A stretch of DNA of 64,000 bases, from positions 13,454,001-13,518,000 of the forward strand of contig NC_046677.1 of the NCBI RefSeq assembly GCF_003369915.1, in the 5' to 3' direction. Of this stretch, positions 1 through 10,700 are shown piece by piece (position 1 is the first letter of the stretch; each line of letters opens with the position of its first letter). This DNA comes from Drosophila miranda. Lineage: Eukaryota > Arthropoda > Insecta > Diptera > Drosophilidae. Position numbers and translations under genes: made by a program. The notes under the pieces are model-generated. The model was given only the letters and a program-made list of their open reading frames with translations, did no database searches and was not told the origin of the DNA.

Positions 1-1
1 T

Positions 2-505
2 TCGGATGACGATGACAGACGGGAATATGTCAAGGAAATGAAACAGGCCTACAAACAGGTGAAGCGGCTGCGCGAGGATGAGGCAGAGGAAGAGGAGGAG
101 GTAGGAGAAGCAGAAGATAATAAACAGCTTCAAAAGGAAGCCAATAATGACCAAGCAAGACCCTTGAAAAATGGAAATTACCATAATCCATCCACCAATG
201 CAATTCCCAAACGCTTCACAATGACACCGCTTGATCAGCACCAAGGAAACAGCCTTATGCAGAAGCGAATAAAGCAGGCCAGCCTGCAGGATCGAGTACG
301 CGTCATGTCCCAGCTGGAAAGTCAGGTGACCAATGTGGGCCGCTCGTTGGGCAATCGACAAATGACCTTCGAGGTGAACAAGCAGAAGAAGTCACAGTAC
401 CACGCCAAGAAACGCGAGGCGGAGCTGAAGAAGCATCGCGACGAGAGGAGAAGTATCGTCAGACCCATCAAATCGCTGAGGCTAAAAAAGGTTAACTTTA
501 AGTAG
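2..505 (+). CDS. NOL10/Enp2-like nucleolar protein, C-terminal part (5' end outside window)
   Basis: The frame is open from the first base of the window and runs to a TAG at 503-505, giving about 167 residues; the start codon lies upstream. The visible part has an acidic run (EAEEEEE), then a basic tail containing the block QMTFEVNK followed by lysine/arginine-rich helix. Order and spacing resemble the C-terminus of NOL10 (yeast Enp2), a WD-repeat protein of the 90S/small-subunit processome: a DDDRRxxVxE segment, an LxDR segment, QLTF/QMTF, then ExxKxxRxERR. The WD repeats would be outside the window. A poly(A) signal AATAAA lies at about 537, just past the stop. The assignment rests on recalled homologue sequence. 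The gene is tail to tail with the next one, with 70 bases between stop codons. Confidence 0.75.
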   Translation, partial: SDDDDRREYVKEMKQAYKQVKRLREDEAEEEEEVGEAEDNKQLQKEANNDQARPLKNGNYHNPSTNAIPKRFTMTPLDQHQGNSLMQKRIKQASLQDRVRVMSQLESQVTNVGRSLGNRQMTFEVNKQKKSQYHAKKREAELKKHRDERRSIVRPIKSLRLKKVNFK

Positions 506-575
506 GGAGGTTGAACAAATTGCAATTAGCTTTGTAAATAAATTCATATTTTAAATTAATATTTAGTTCCTTTGC

Positions 576-1096
576 TCAAAAGTCATCCACATTCAACTCG
601 AACATCGGCAGGGCATCTTGCATTGGACAAGGGTCAACTGGCTCAGCGACTATATCATACTCATCCGTGGACTCGAATTCGGCTATCTGCAGAGGCTCCA
701 AGTCCAGGTGATCGTCGTACCTCTCTTCCTCTATGTGTGCCATGGAATCTATTACGAAGCCACCATCACTGTAGTCGAAATCATCATCTTCCTCTCCATT
801 CTTTCCTGAACTCATATTCGTTTGTGGTGCAGCTGCACCTTCTGCTTGGTTATATCTGAATACCTGATCCTTTGAAATCGGGAGAGTTACTTACTTACAA
901 ATGATTCTCTTCTTTTTGGCATGTTTTCCACCAAACGCAGTAGAGCTTGTGTCACAGGACCCGTCTTGGGCTTTGCCATTTTTTCGAAATACGAACTAAA
1001 AAACAATTCCGAATTTACCAGTTTTAAGGTCTCTTCGGGCTGTCCGAATTGTGTGGAAGCCCATAAAGCCGATTGTTCTGCCCCCATGCTTTTCAT
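576..1096 (-). CDS. Small acidic protein of unknown function, two exons
   Basis: Two minus-strand ORFs join well across a short intron. Exon 1 is 895-1096, donor GTAAGTAAC after phase 1. Exon 2 is 576-841, acceptor CCAAGCAG. The product is 155 residues. The 53-base intron is near the lower size limit for flies. The N-terminal half is helical-looking (EETLKLVNSELFFSSYFEKM). The C-terminal half is strongly acidic (GEEDDDFDYSDGG and later E/D-rich sequence) and ends NVDDF. No signal peptide, membrane span or cysteine pattern is visible. I do not recognise the family. The start at 1096 is the first ATG, but the frame stays open for some codons upstream, so an additional 5' exon is possible. Existence as a gene is likely; the exact structure is less sure. 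Confidence 0.5.
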
Positions 1097-1099
1097 GGA

Positions 1100-2000
1100 G
1101 AAATAATATGTTTCAGAAGACAGAGATTGAGAAACCGACAGGATGGCCTACTAGACTGGCGAATAAATCAAATTATAGTACATGCATTCTCCAAATGTCA
1201 CACTCTTTAAATCAGAGATGCAAACCGATAAATTGCTTGGCATTGAATAGTTTTGTATATATAGTCGTGTACTTATAGTATGTACTTATGTATATTCCTT
1301 TAAATTAGTTATAACTTTTTGATTTTTGTAAGGATTCGGTTCTTGGAAAACTGAATTAACTAGAAAATGAGAATGAAATTATGTCTTTGGGAAATTATTT
1401 ATTTATTTTATTTAAAGGATAGTATATTTATATGTAGCTGCACTAATACTACAATTCTATCATAATTATTTAGTGCTTAGTACCTTTTCTGTAAAATATA
1501 CTACTGATAAATATTTTAGAAAGTCAATAATTCTATTATCCTACTATTGGAAACTTGAATTCCAGTCGATCAAGTAAATTGACTTTCCAAAATATGTTAC
1601 AATTAGAGCCAGGAACAGAACTGACCATGTTGTCGCGTGATCTGTTCAAAAATGAGTTCCGGAACAGGCCTCATATCGATTTCCTAAGTTAATCTATTCA
1701 TACTGATCCAGCTTTCTACTGCCAAGGTGTGACATTTATTAGCAAATTGTAGATTGCGAGTTTTTCTGTGATCGAATTGCTAATTAACCTGGCATTAGTT
1801 TTTTAGTCCGAAGTAAACACCTTAGTCATAGCTTAGTCTTCCATTGTAGCTTTTCTATTCCTAGGGCGCTCCCGTCCCCATGAACTGAATTGTATACTGT
1901 CATTTTACATGCTGGGCTGGAGCTTTTGTGTCAGACCGAAGCTGCTTTTTAGTCCAATCGATCGGCAAAGCTCAGAAGCTTGTATTGCAGATCCCTTTTT
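1100..2000. other. Intergenic, AT-rich, nothing recognised
   Basis: Sequence between the small acidic gene, transcribed leftward, and the TATA promoter at 2003, transcribed rightward. It is AT-rich with several short TATA-like stretches (for example near 1257) and no ORF with coding character. It probably holds the promoters of both neighbours. Confidence 0.5.
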
Positions 2001-2002
2001 CG

Positions 2003-2038
2003 TATAAATACGAAGCTGTTGTAGAATTTTCAGCTCAT
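2003..2038 (+). promoter_or_regulatory. TATA plus initiator core promoter, probably of the Reeler gene
   Basis: TATAAATA at 2003-2010 is followed 29 bases later by TCAGCT at 2030-2035, close to the Drosophila initiator TCAGTY, with +1 at about A2032. A donor-like GTATGT starts at 2087, so a roughly 55-base untranslated first exon is plausible. It would splice to the acceptor CCCGCACAG at 3893, five bases before the Reeler start codon. The link between promoter and gene is inferred; spacing and motif quality are seen directly. Confidence 0.5.
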
Positions 2039-2086
2039 TTCAAGTTTTTCTTTTGAATCGTTTGTGCTAGTCTTTCTCTAAGAGTG

Positions 2087-3893
2087 GTATGTAATACTAG
2101 TACCAAAGTGGATAAGTGGATAATACTATTGATGATCCCAAGCGATCAGATCAGTTTAGTGGAAGGCTGGAAATTTCTGTAGTGTGGTGTCTTTTCTTTT
2201 AGAGAAACAAATGAAAAATTCTTTGTCCTAGGCTGTTGCACTGTCATTCTGTGAGCTGCTACGAACACATTAAAGTCCTCTCAATGGCATTGCAATGGAC
2301 CCATGCAATTAACTCAAAGTTCTTTACTATAGCCACTTAAGATTCTGTAAATCTAACCGACAGACCTTATACGATATAATAATAGTATTAGCCTATTGTT
2401 TTGAATCTTCCCTTAATTACTGTATTTACATTTAACGTTTGGCCTGCCGTTTAAAATGAGTTTCCATAGTTTTGAATTCTATGGGAACTTCAAGCTTCAG
2501 CAACTCCATCCAGCCATTTGATAATCATAATACATATATCACAGAGCCGGGATAATTCCGGCCTCTGCCCAGAGCTTAGCGTAATAGCAGGCACAGAAAT
2601 ACGCAAAAACCAAAAAAATTAAATTACCAATGAGATTTTATCTAAACAAATCCAACAACCGGTTGGACAAAGGCCCATAAACACACGGATAGAGAAACGA
2701 GAAAAACAGAAGACAAAGTAAGGCGAGACTTGGCGCAGACGTAGACATTAACTTGTCCAATGCTGAACTTTAGCATATTGCAAGAAAACAAATCGGGTCT
2801 TGTCTTCGCGCTGGGGTCTTAGGCGTTGGTTGACAAGGTCTCTTCGAACTGTTCGAGCTCGGGTCCAAGAGCTGCGACAAGAGATTTGCCGCTCAATTAG
2901 ATCGGACCCCACACTCGACTTCACTCAGATCTACCTTGAACCTGAAGTTTGTCTGAGGAAGCATTAAACATTTAATGTTGTACACGATTCTCCAATTGTC
3001 AAGCACTTTAACTCGATTATAATCGAAGAGTAGTGACAATTCAGAAAATAATTATAAAGTCTATCGTTCATATCGTATGGAAATGATGTACTAAAAACGG
3101 GTTTTCAAAGTTTTCGTGTTTGGCTGAAAAACCAGATTATTGATTTTGACAAATCTGTTTTAATCAGCTTGCAAGTTGGCCAAGTTTATAATTGTTTGAT
3201 TATACACACACAGTATGTGCAGATCTCCGTTTGTCTCCTTCTTCGTCGTATTTTTGCGAATGGAAGATTTATGAGAAAAGCGTGCTTGAACTGTCAATTG
3301 GTTTTGTTCGTTTACCCAAACTGAAGCACGCAAAGTGCTAAAAGTATTTATGATGCTCCAACTTGTTCTTCAGAGTTCAATCTCTGGCAGTTACAAAAAG
3401 GTTCCAGCCCACTCTCAGATATTAGATTAGAATCCCCAGCTGTCAACTGCCAAGGCTGTGCCAAACATATGTTTGCAAATATACATACATATGTATGTAT
3501 GTATGGCATGACTCGCGATAGAAACTGAACAAACTGCATAATAAAGACGGCGCTGGCAAACTGCATAATCGGGGCAGGTTTCCGATGCATTTATAATTGC
3601 ATATTCATATGTACATATGTATGTATGTAGATATATGTATGTAAAAATTTTTGAACAAAATATACATTTATAAAAACTCAAACTACACCACAGAGTCAAG
3701 CTGGCCAAGGCCTCACGGCAAAAAGTCTCACTTCAGTGCAGATGTTAATTAATTAATGAACGAAAAGCAACTGAATGCTGCTAAAAGCCATGCGAATGTA
3801 AAAGCAGCAGCAGCCACAGAGGAACTTATTTATTGAAAAATTTAAATAAATGCTAGTGATTGACTATAATTATCCCCCTTTCTTCCCGCACAG
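2087..3893 (+). other. Probable 5'UTR intron of the Reeler gene
   Basis: Donor-like GTATGT at 2087 and acceptor TTCTTCCCGCACAG ending at 3893 frame about 1.8 kb without coding potential. It includes two clusters of ATGTATGT-type simple repeat (about 3480-3505 and 3605-3645). No other feature is recognised. Confidence 0.4.
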
Positions 3894-3898
3894 CGACA

Positions 3899-4378
3899 AT
3901 GTTCCGATTCCTCGTGATCGCTGCCTGCCTGGCCATCAGTGTCCACGCCTACTCGGAAGGCGCTCCCAAGGCCGCCTGTCGGGACCTGACGCCACAGCAC
4001 GGGGCTAAGCTGCAGACGGAGAAGCCCCCGTACAGAATAGATGGTCCCCCGCACGTCCTACACGGCCAGAAACTAGAGCTTGCCCTCGGCGGTGATGAGT
4101 TCCTTGGCTTCATGATCCAGGCCCGCGACGGACAGAACCGGGTGGTGGGCCAATTTAAGGTGGTCGATTCCGCCCATTCCCAGACACTGGACTGCTCGGG
4201 CGAGGCAGACACGCTGACTCACCTGAAGGCCACCAAGGGCAGTCCACTGACTAGCGTCAAATTCGAATGGATCCCACCAGCAGGCTACAAGGGCAACGTC
4301 AAGTTCATGGCTACTGTGGTACAAACTGGTTTCGTCTACTGGGTGGGACGAGTCACCAAAGACCTTGACGTGGAGTAA
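3899..4378 (+). CDS. l(2)34Fc: Secreted Reeler-domain putative defence protein
   Basis: Encodes 159 residues. Residues 1-17 (MFRFLVIAACLAISVHA) form a clear signal peptide with a likely cut after Ala17. The rest is one Reeler domain of about 135 residues, with the conserved cysteine pair (CRDLTP near the N-terminus, TLDCSG in the middle) and the end segment FVYWVGRVTKDL typical of the insect 'putative defence protein' family (noduler, Hdd11, l(2)34Fc). Family members are haemolymph proteins, some reported to bind microbes and promote nodulation; the role of this copy is inferred. The frame is open upstream to 3860, but that extension crosses a good acceptor (CAG at 3891-3893). I therefore start at 3899, directly before the signal peptide. 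Length is normal for the family. Confidence 0.85.
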   Translation: MFRFLVIAACLAISVHAYSEGAPKAACRDLTPQHGAKLQTEKPPYRIDGPPHVLHGQKLELALGGDEFLGFMIQARDGQNRVVGQFKVVDSAHSQTLDCSGEADTLTHLKATKGSPLTSVKFEWIPPAGYKGNVKFMATVVQTGFVYWVGRVTKDLDVE

Positions 4379-5789
4379 CTGCAGTAACTCAGTATTTGTG
4401 ATAGATATTTCATAATCTATAATGGAGTTGACCGTTAATGTTCCAAATCAATTTGGAACCAAGTATTTTTTGGAATAAAGTCAACAGTTAATGAATTTCT
4501 TTAAAGAAAATGTTGCATTTGATTCAGGAACTGTAAGGGGTTTTCAAATTAAATAAAAAAAAAACGGCTGAGATGTCGATACTCAAGTACCGTAAGATGT
4601 GTCTCATACAAGTCATCTTCCGATTGTCCAACCAGTCAGCTGTTCAGCATCACAATGTTCAACAAGGTGGCAGCAGAATGACCGTTTACGTTATTTGTTT
4701 GACCTCTTTCGCTAAAACCTTTTTTTTAGACAAGACCCAATAAATGCAACTATTAAAAATAAGCCAATCAAGTAGAAAATTGATTCAATAATCGGATTAA
4801 ATTATGTGGACAATGCTGAAAGTTTTATCAAGCTAGTAATATTTGACGGAATATGATAATCGAGGAATATGGTTTCCAATCCTTTTCGGAGAACGATTAG
4901 CCCACTGTAAGCCAAGGGGGTATTTTAATATTCCACCGAAAATAATGAAAATTGAATAGTTTGAGCGCAGTTGAGGTGAAAGATATGTCAAGAAGAATTT
5001 ATTATCGTTAATTTTTTTTTTGCTAGTTACCTGTAGTCGTTGAACTGTTTAAATAATGGAGGCTTAAGTGGGTTAAGTTCGTTCAATCGTCATGAGCGAA
5101 ACGCCTGAGGCGCAGTTCTGCCATATTTTGAGAGTTACGATAAGCTAGATTACAGAAAAAGGTGAGCTAAAATAAGTTAAAATTTAAAAATTTGCGCTTA
5201 AAAATAAGCTAACCGTAAACACATATGGATAATTGAATTTTACTGAAATTCTTTTTTTAAATTTTTAATTAAAGTAATGAACTGATTTCACTTCACTTCA
5301 TTATTAGTTGGGATACATGGTCGATAGGTGCTATGTCCGTACTATATACTGTAAAATGTGCAGTGAAGCCTTCTGCTCCTCTGTTTTTGAGGACTTTCCA
5401 ACAAAATTGATTTTGTTAGTTTGTGCCATGCTTGTATTGGACACAATATGTTTTTTAACGAAAGCATGCTGCCGTAATTCGCACAAATTGGCACCAATTG
5501 GTGCCTTTTTCTCGATAAAAATGACCAAATATTACAATACAATCAAAAAACAAAAAATGTCTTGTATTACATTTCTTTAGGCTAACATAAGCAAATTTAT
5601 ATTGATATAAGCTAGATTTCAAGTTATAAGCATGTCAATTATTTTTCAAGCTATTTGATTGTAAAATAAGGAAAATCTAGCTTAAAATAAGCTAAAATGA
5701 CAACAGTGCTGCGCCGGCCTCAAGAAATTGTTTTGTAATTTTTAAGATTAAACGGTTTTACTGGATTTTTTCCAGTCCAGCTGTTTGGA
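4379..5789. other. Intergenic between the Reeler gene and mTTF
   Basis: AT-rich sequence with AATAAA at about 4474, the likely poly(A) signal of the Reeler gene, and the inverted-repeat element at 5109-5715. A 90-codon ORF at 5308-5580 lies inside that element and has no recognisable protein character. The mTTF promoter must lie in the last 100-200 bases; no TATA box stands out. Confidence 0.5.
5109..5715. mobile_element. Degenerate inverted-repeat (MITE-like) element, about 607 bp
   Basis: The left arm, 5109-5151, reads GGCGCAGTTCTG... and ends TAAGCTAGATT. The right arm, 5674-5715, read on the minus strand, is GGCGCAGCACTG... and ends TTAAGCTAGATT. The two roughly 43-base arms match at most positions in the outer 12 and inner 11 bases, with a few gaps between. 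The interior is AT-rich and repeats the word ATAAGCTA many times in both orientations. I see no clear target-site duplication and no transposase ORF, so the class is unknown. An old MITE is the simplest reading. Confidence 0.5.
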
Positions 5790-7186
5790 ATGTTGCGAAA
5801 TTTGCTGCGAAGTTTTGAGCTTGCACTCAGGCTTCACACAACCACGGCAATAGCTCCAGTTCTGGCTAGAGCGGCTACAGTTGTCTGCTCGAGACGCACG
5901 TTCTTCACACAGTACGAGTATGAAAGCCAAGCAAGGCCAAGGAAGTCCGTGCTGACGGCGTCTGCGGCCACCACAGCGAGCACCGGCCACGAGGCGGACA
6001 ATGAGTACGTGCCTTATCGCCTGGAGCAGGAAACGGGCACAAGAGCCAGCGTGCTCATTGACACACTGAGGGAACGCTTCCGTCTAACCGATTCCGAGCT
6101 CCAGCGGATTATGGGCGATGATTCGGTGCACCGCAGCTACCGCAGTCGCTCTCTGACGATGACGCTGGACCTGCTGGAACTGGAGGGCGTTAGCAAACGC
6201 AGCTTTGTGGAGTATCCCTGGCTTCTTTCGCTGGACAACAGTGAGTACATCTTCTTCTGCTGAGCGTCTTTCTTATGTCTACAGGTATGTTCCCACAGAG
6301 CGCCTGCAGCTGAAACTGGAGCTAATAAAGTCGATGAACATTCGGGACTTGAATCACTTTGTTCCCTTCCTGCGTCTGACTGTTCCACGCCTCCGCAAGC
6401 TTGTATCCGCCCTCAATGCAGAAATGAAGACGATACCGCAGCAGAATCGCGTCTACTACATCAGCGAGAGTCTGCAGGTGAGCCCGGAGATAGTGACCAA
6501 GTACCTGTCCAAGCGGCTCTTCATACTGGAGATGCCCTACGAAATGTTTGAGAAGAACCTACAGCATATGATCGACTACAATGTGTCGCCCATCAACATA
6601 CTGAAGGATCTGTGGGCCTTTCGGTACACCCCGCGGTCTGTGCAGTTGCGCTTGGAGAGGGCGAAGCGGGCAAAGAAGGACAAGATCATGCCGTGGATGG
6701 TTCGTTGTCCCGAGCTCATACTACAACGCTCCCTCAAGCTGTCGTTGGATGAGCTCCAAGTGCTTGGAAAGCACTCCTCCGTGGTGGAGTACTTAGGCCA
6801 TCGCTTGGGGTTTAGCGTGAGTGAAACCAAAGTGATCATGGACAGACACCCGCAGGTGCATACTGTGCGGGTTACAAAGGCAAGCAGCGCTTTCAAATTT
6901 GCGAAACACAGATAACGCAACATGTTGGCTACTTATTTTGCAGATAAAGGAGGTGCTGGACTACTTGCTGGATGAGGCAAAATTCTCACGATTTGAGATA
7001 GCCCAAGTTCCTCGTATTCTGTGCCACAGCCTGAAGACTACCCAGGCCCGTGTGGAGGAGCTCAAGAGCCACGGGTGTCGCCCCTCCTCCCTGGTAATCC
7101 TTTGTCGCAGCAGGAGGGAGTATGAGAAGTTCCTAGAGCATTGGAAGAGCCAAGTGAGATCTCAGCAAACACCTGCTGACCCATGA
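5790..7186 (+). CDS. mTTF: Mitochondrial transcription termination factor (mTERF family)
   Basis: Three exons: 5790-6240, 6299-6879 and 6944-7186, giving 424 residues. Drosophila mTTF binds two sites in mitochondrial DNA at gene-cluster boundaries and pauses the mitochondrial RNA polymerase. The N-terminus has an arginine-rich, hydroxylated, acid-free stretch (RSFELALRLHTTTAIAP) suited to mitochondrial import. The body is a series of mTERF helical repeats; segments such as VEYPWLLSLDNKRL, NRVYYISE, RLFILEMP and PSSLVILCRSRREY match the fly protein as I recall it. Intron 1 is 58 bases; phase requires the acceptor at 6298, not the nearer CAG at 6282-6284. Intron 2 (64 bases) begins GC instead of GT. 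AATAAA lies at about 7246. Convergent with the GBA2 homologue. Confidence 0.92.
6880..6943 (+). other. mTTF: GC-AG intron in mTTF
   Basis: The exon end AAG is followed by GCAAGC, the usual consensus of GC donors, and the intron ends TTATTTTGCAG. Joining AAG at 6879 to ATA at 6944 is phase 0 and restores the conserved run VTKIKEVLDYLLDEA. No GT donor nearby keeps the frame. Confidence 0.85.
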
Positions 7187-7763
7187 GCAGGGAGAGTATT
7201 GTTTCAATAAGTTGGTTCTTTAAGTTGCAAATTCGTTTCGATCAGTAATAAATAATGCCGTGATACATTGAACACTGCGAGAGATGCTTGTTGAATTCTG
7301 CATCTTTGTTCACATTTACTCAAGACAGCAACGCGTTAAAACATTGAAATACTGGCTTAAGACATACATAATTAATTGAAACAGACATATAATTGATTTA
7401 AATATTTTGCTTAGCTAACATTTAAATTTAAATACGTTTTGTGCTCCATTTGAATACCATTTCGTAGTTGTACTTCAACAGAGGGTAGCAGATTGAATTA
7501 TGTGTGGATATATAGCTAGAGAAGACGTGGAGTAAGCAGCCAACGGATCGCAGCTTGGAAATACATATATGTAAAGCTATTGTTTATGAACTGGAATACC
7601 ATCATTGTAATTCCACTCCCGCCGACAGCCTGCCACTAAGCTCGTTACGTTTCCCACTTCGAAAAATGATTAAATTACAAGCTAAGAACCTCTTTGTGCT
7701 CGCTTAGAAATATCTTTGGTTGTGTAGCACGTAAATAGACTGGGGTTCGGTTTTACTCTCGAC
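7187..7763. other. Convergent intergenic region, mTTF to GBA2 homologue
   Basis: AT-rich 3' flanks of two convergent genes, with mTTF AATAAA at about 7246. No ORF or RNA gene recognised. Confidence 0.6.
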
Positions 7764-10700
7764 TTAGTCTCGCAGCGCTCTGCGCCGCTCCAGTGCCACC
7801 TGCATCGACCAGATGCTCAATGGCCGCATGTAGCCAATGGAGCGATAGCGCTTCTCGCCGTACAGGGCCTCGGGCGTCTCGAAGTTCATGCCGATGCGCT
7901 CCGAGAGGGTCTTGTACATTCCGCCGGCCGTCTGGAAGGCTTCCTCGAACATGCCCTCCTGTATCATGGTGGCTGCAAGGGCATAGACCACTCCGGGCCA
8001 CACCTCCTCTGCTTGGATATTGCTATTGTCCACATGGCCAGGCTTGGAGGGGTCTGCCGCATTGGCTATGAAGCCGTTGGCCGCCCCAATGTTGCCCTCG
8101 TGGAATCCCATCACGTTGTTGTCGTAGATCCTCTTGAGAGCTGTGCGCACATTCTCCTTGGGATAGATTTCGTAATCAAAGCCACACGACTTTAAATACC
8201 AATGGCCGCACAGCTGATCCGCCATAATCGTGTCCCGATGGCTGGGCGAGAGATCGAAGCGATAGTAGCTGCCGTTCCAAAGCTTCTCCTCCAGAGATCG
8301 CTTGCCCTTCTCCAGGATGTCCTGAAAGCGAAGGCAATCGTTCGGCTGGTCCAGAATGGTGGCCATGGCCGACATTGCCTGCAGAGCGGCCAGCCACAGG
8401 CCTGAGCAGTACGCACTGGGTCCGTCCATCACCCAAGAGTCGTAGGTCTGATCCGGCATTTTGGTGTTCTCGATAAGACCATCGTTGTCCTTGTCATACT
8501 CAATGGTTCGCTCCATGATGGCCTTACAGGCTCCGTACATTGCCTTCAGATAGCCAATCGCATCCATGAGATACACTTTGCCATTGGTTTCGTTGATATA
8601 CATAGAGGCTGACTTGCGATTCTCTGCAGGAAAAAAATTCAGTCGATAAAGTCAGTCAGTCCATAAAGTATTTCTGTGGCCGAGGGACTTACGCTGCTTC
8701 TCGTCCGACGAGTTCTTGCGCTTGTTGTCCTGCGTGTACATTTCGTACAGGCTTTCCTTGTCGATGAACTCAATGGAGCTAAACTTGCTAGCATTGTCCG
8801 CTTGTGTCTGGGCCAGTTCATTCAGGACATAGTAGTCCCTGTAGACCTGCAGCACAAACTTGGTATTGAGATCCTTCCAATCGTTTACATCGTGAATGTT
8901 ATAGCAATTGATCAGGGTAAAGGGTTCTGCAACAAAACGAAGTGTAGCATTAATTCCTTCTTTTTAAATGTTTCAGTGTCTGGGACCTGCCTTCATCGGG
9001 ATCGCCCAGATCATGGGGCACACAGTTCTTGACCTTGCGCGGCATCACTTTGCCGTCGTACAGCATCTTTCGGGTGTCGCTCAGCTCGGCTGCAATGGCA
9101 TCCTTGAAGTCGTACTGCAGGCTCACCTGCAGGTTTGGCCAGAGATGGGCCAGTGCCGGAGAGGCATAGAAGTGAACATCGTAGGTGTTGTACATGCGAT
9201 ACTCGTGCCCCTCCAAGTAGCCGAAACGCCCATAGGCCAGCCGCGGATCGTCGTAGGCCAGCTCCTTGCCCAGCGATGAGTCGCACTTCAGCCAGATGGT
9301 TCCCCCGTCTGAGATAAAGTAGAGCTGATTGAATATGGCGCACTTGTACCAGTCGGGTAGAGTACTAGGAGGAAAGAGTTGCTAGTTACAATAGTCTCTG
9401 ATGGGACTTTAATGGGACGTACTCATCGCTGAGTATGGGCCGCTGCCAGGCATCAATTAGTCGCTCCCAGCTGGGGTACTGCTTCAGAGCATACTCGCAT
9501 ATCTTTGGTCCCGATTCGCCGCTGTCGTCAAAGTATTTAGTGTAGTAGCGCATGTGCGTCTGCATCTTCCTGGGGAACTGAATTCTAGGCATGTCCCACG
9601 CCAGGACAAACTCCAGATCGTGCGAGGCCTGGGGCTTCAGGGCTAGTTGGGCGCAGACAGCGACGCCAATGTCTTTGGCTAGGAGAGAGAGAGACACAGA
9701 TTAAGAAAGGGGGTTCAATGGTTTGCTGTTATTGGTTTCTGTCACTCACTTTTCAGGGTTTCCCCGGTGGGCTGCTCACTGAGCTGGCCGTGCTCCTTCA
9801 GCTGAGCCCACAGCTGCTCTCCGCTGCCAGCCGGGTCGAACTGGGGACAGCGCGTGATGCTGATCTCTGGCAGGACGCGACAGGCCAGGTTGTAGCTGCA
9901 CGGCATGTCGGCGATCTTTTGGCGAATGGCGACACCCTTTGCATTGCCTGCGCTGATCAGCTGCGACTCGGCCCCGCCCTCGGCGTCCTGCTTCTTGTTG
10001 CCCGTGCCGTTCTTGAAGGAGAACGTGATGGAGACTATGCGCTCCTGGTCGCACACGTTCTCCACACTCCACACAAAGACAGCACACGGCAGGCTGGAGT
10101 CCCGGTACTCGTGCGGGATGACGGGCGAGACCTGGCGACACACCAGTCGAACCCCATAGTGGGAGAGATCGTACTCGGTCCAGGAGCGGGGGTACAGGCC
10201 CGTGTAGCTGCACCGTGCGTCCTCGATGTTGGAGTGCCAGGCACTCAGCGGCTGCTTGGGGCGGCTGCTGCAATTGGGCAGTTGACATTTAGTTTTCTCC
10301 CCATCGGCATCCGGATCGCTGCCGTTGTTGCCCCTCGACATGGTGCTAGATGTGGTGCATGTCGCATGTGGCAAAGCATAAGCAAAACCAAATCGTAACC
10401 AAAGTTCAAAGCGCAACAAAGCCAAAAAGCCCCCATTACGAGTACGACATTCGTCGTATCAGTAGATAACCCAGATACCCCACATCCGATTTGGATATGT
10501 GTATATCCGCACCATACATAGTATATCCCAGTGATGATGTTGTAGGTGTTGTCGATAGGTTGCGTGTTTAATAGTTCGTATTTATGTGGTGTGCATCCAG
10601 AATGAGAGAAAAATATTATTTCGAAATTATTGTGTCAGTTCGCTTCAAATTTTCGTACAGCAGAACCATCGCCGCTTGGGAGGATTAGCTAGGGTTAGTG

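Noticed and set aside
5308..5580. 90-codon ORF with a hydrophobic segment
   Set aside because: Lies within the AT-rich inverted-repeat element, has no family resemblance and no splice or promoter context.
9718..10398. 226-codon plus-strand ORF opposite GBA2 exon 3
   Set aside because: Shadow of the real minus-strand exon, which has clear GBA2 homology; the antisense protein is low-complexity and Arg/Ala/Leu-rich.
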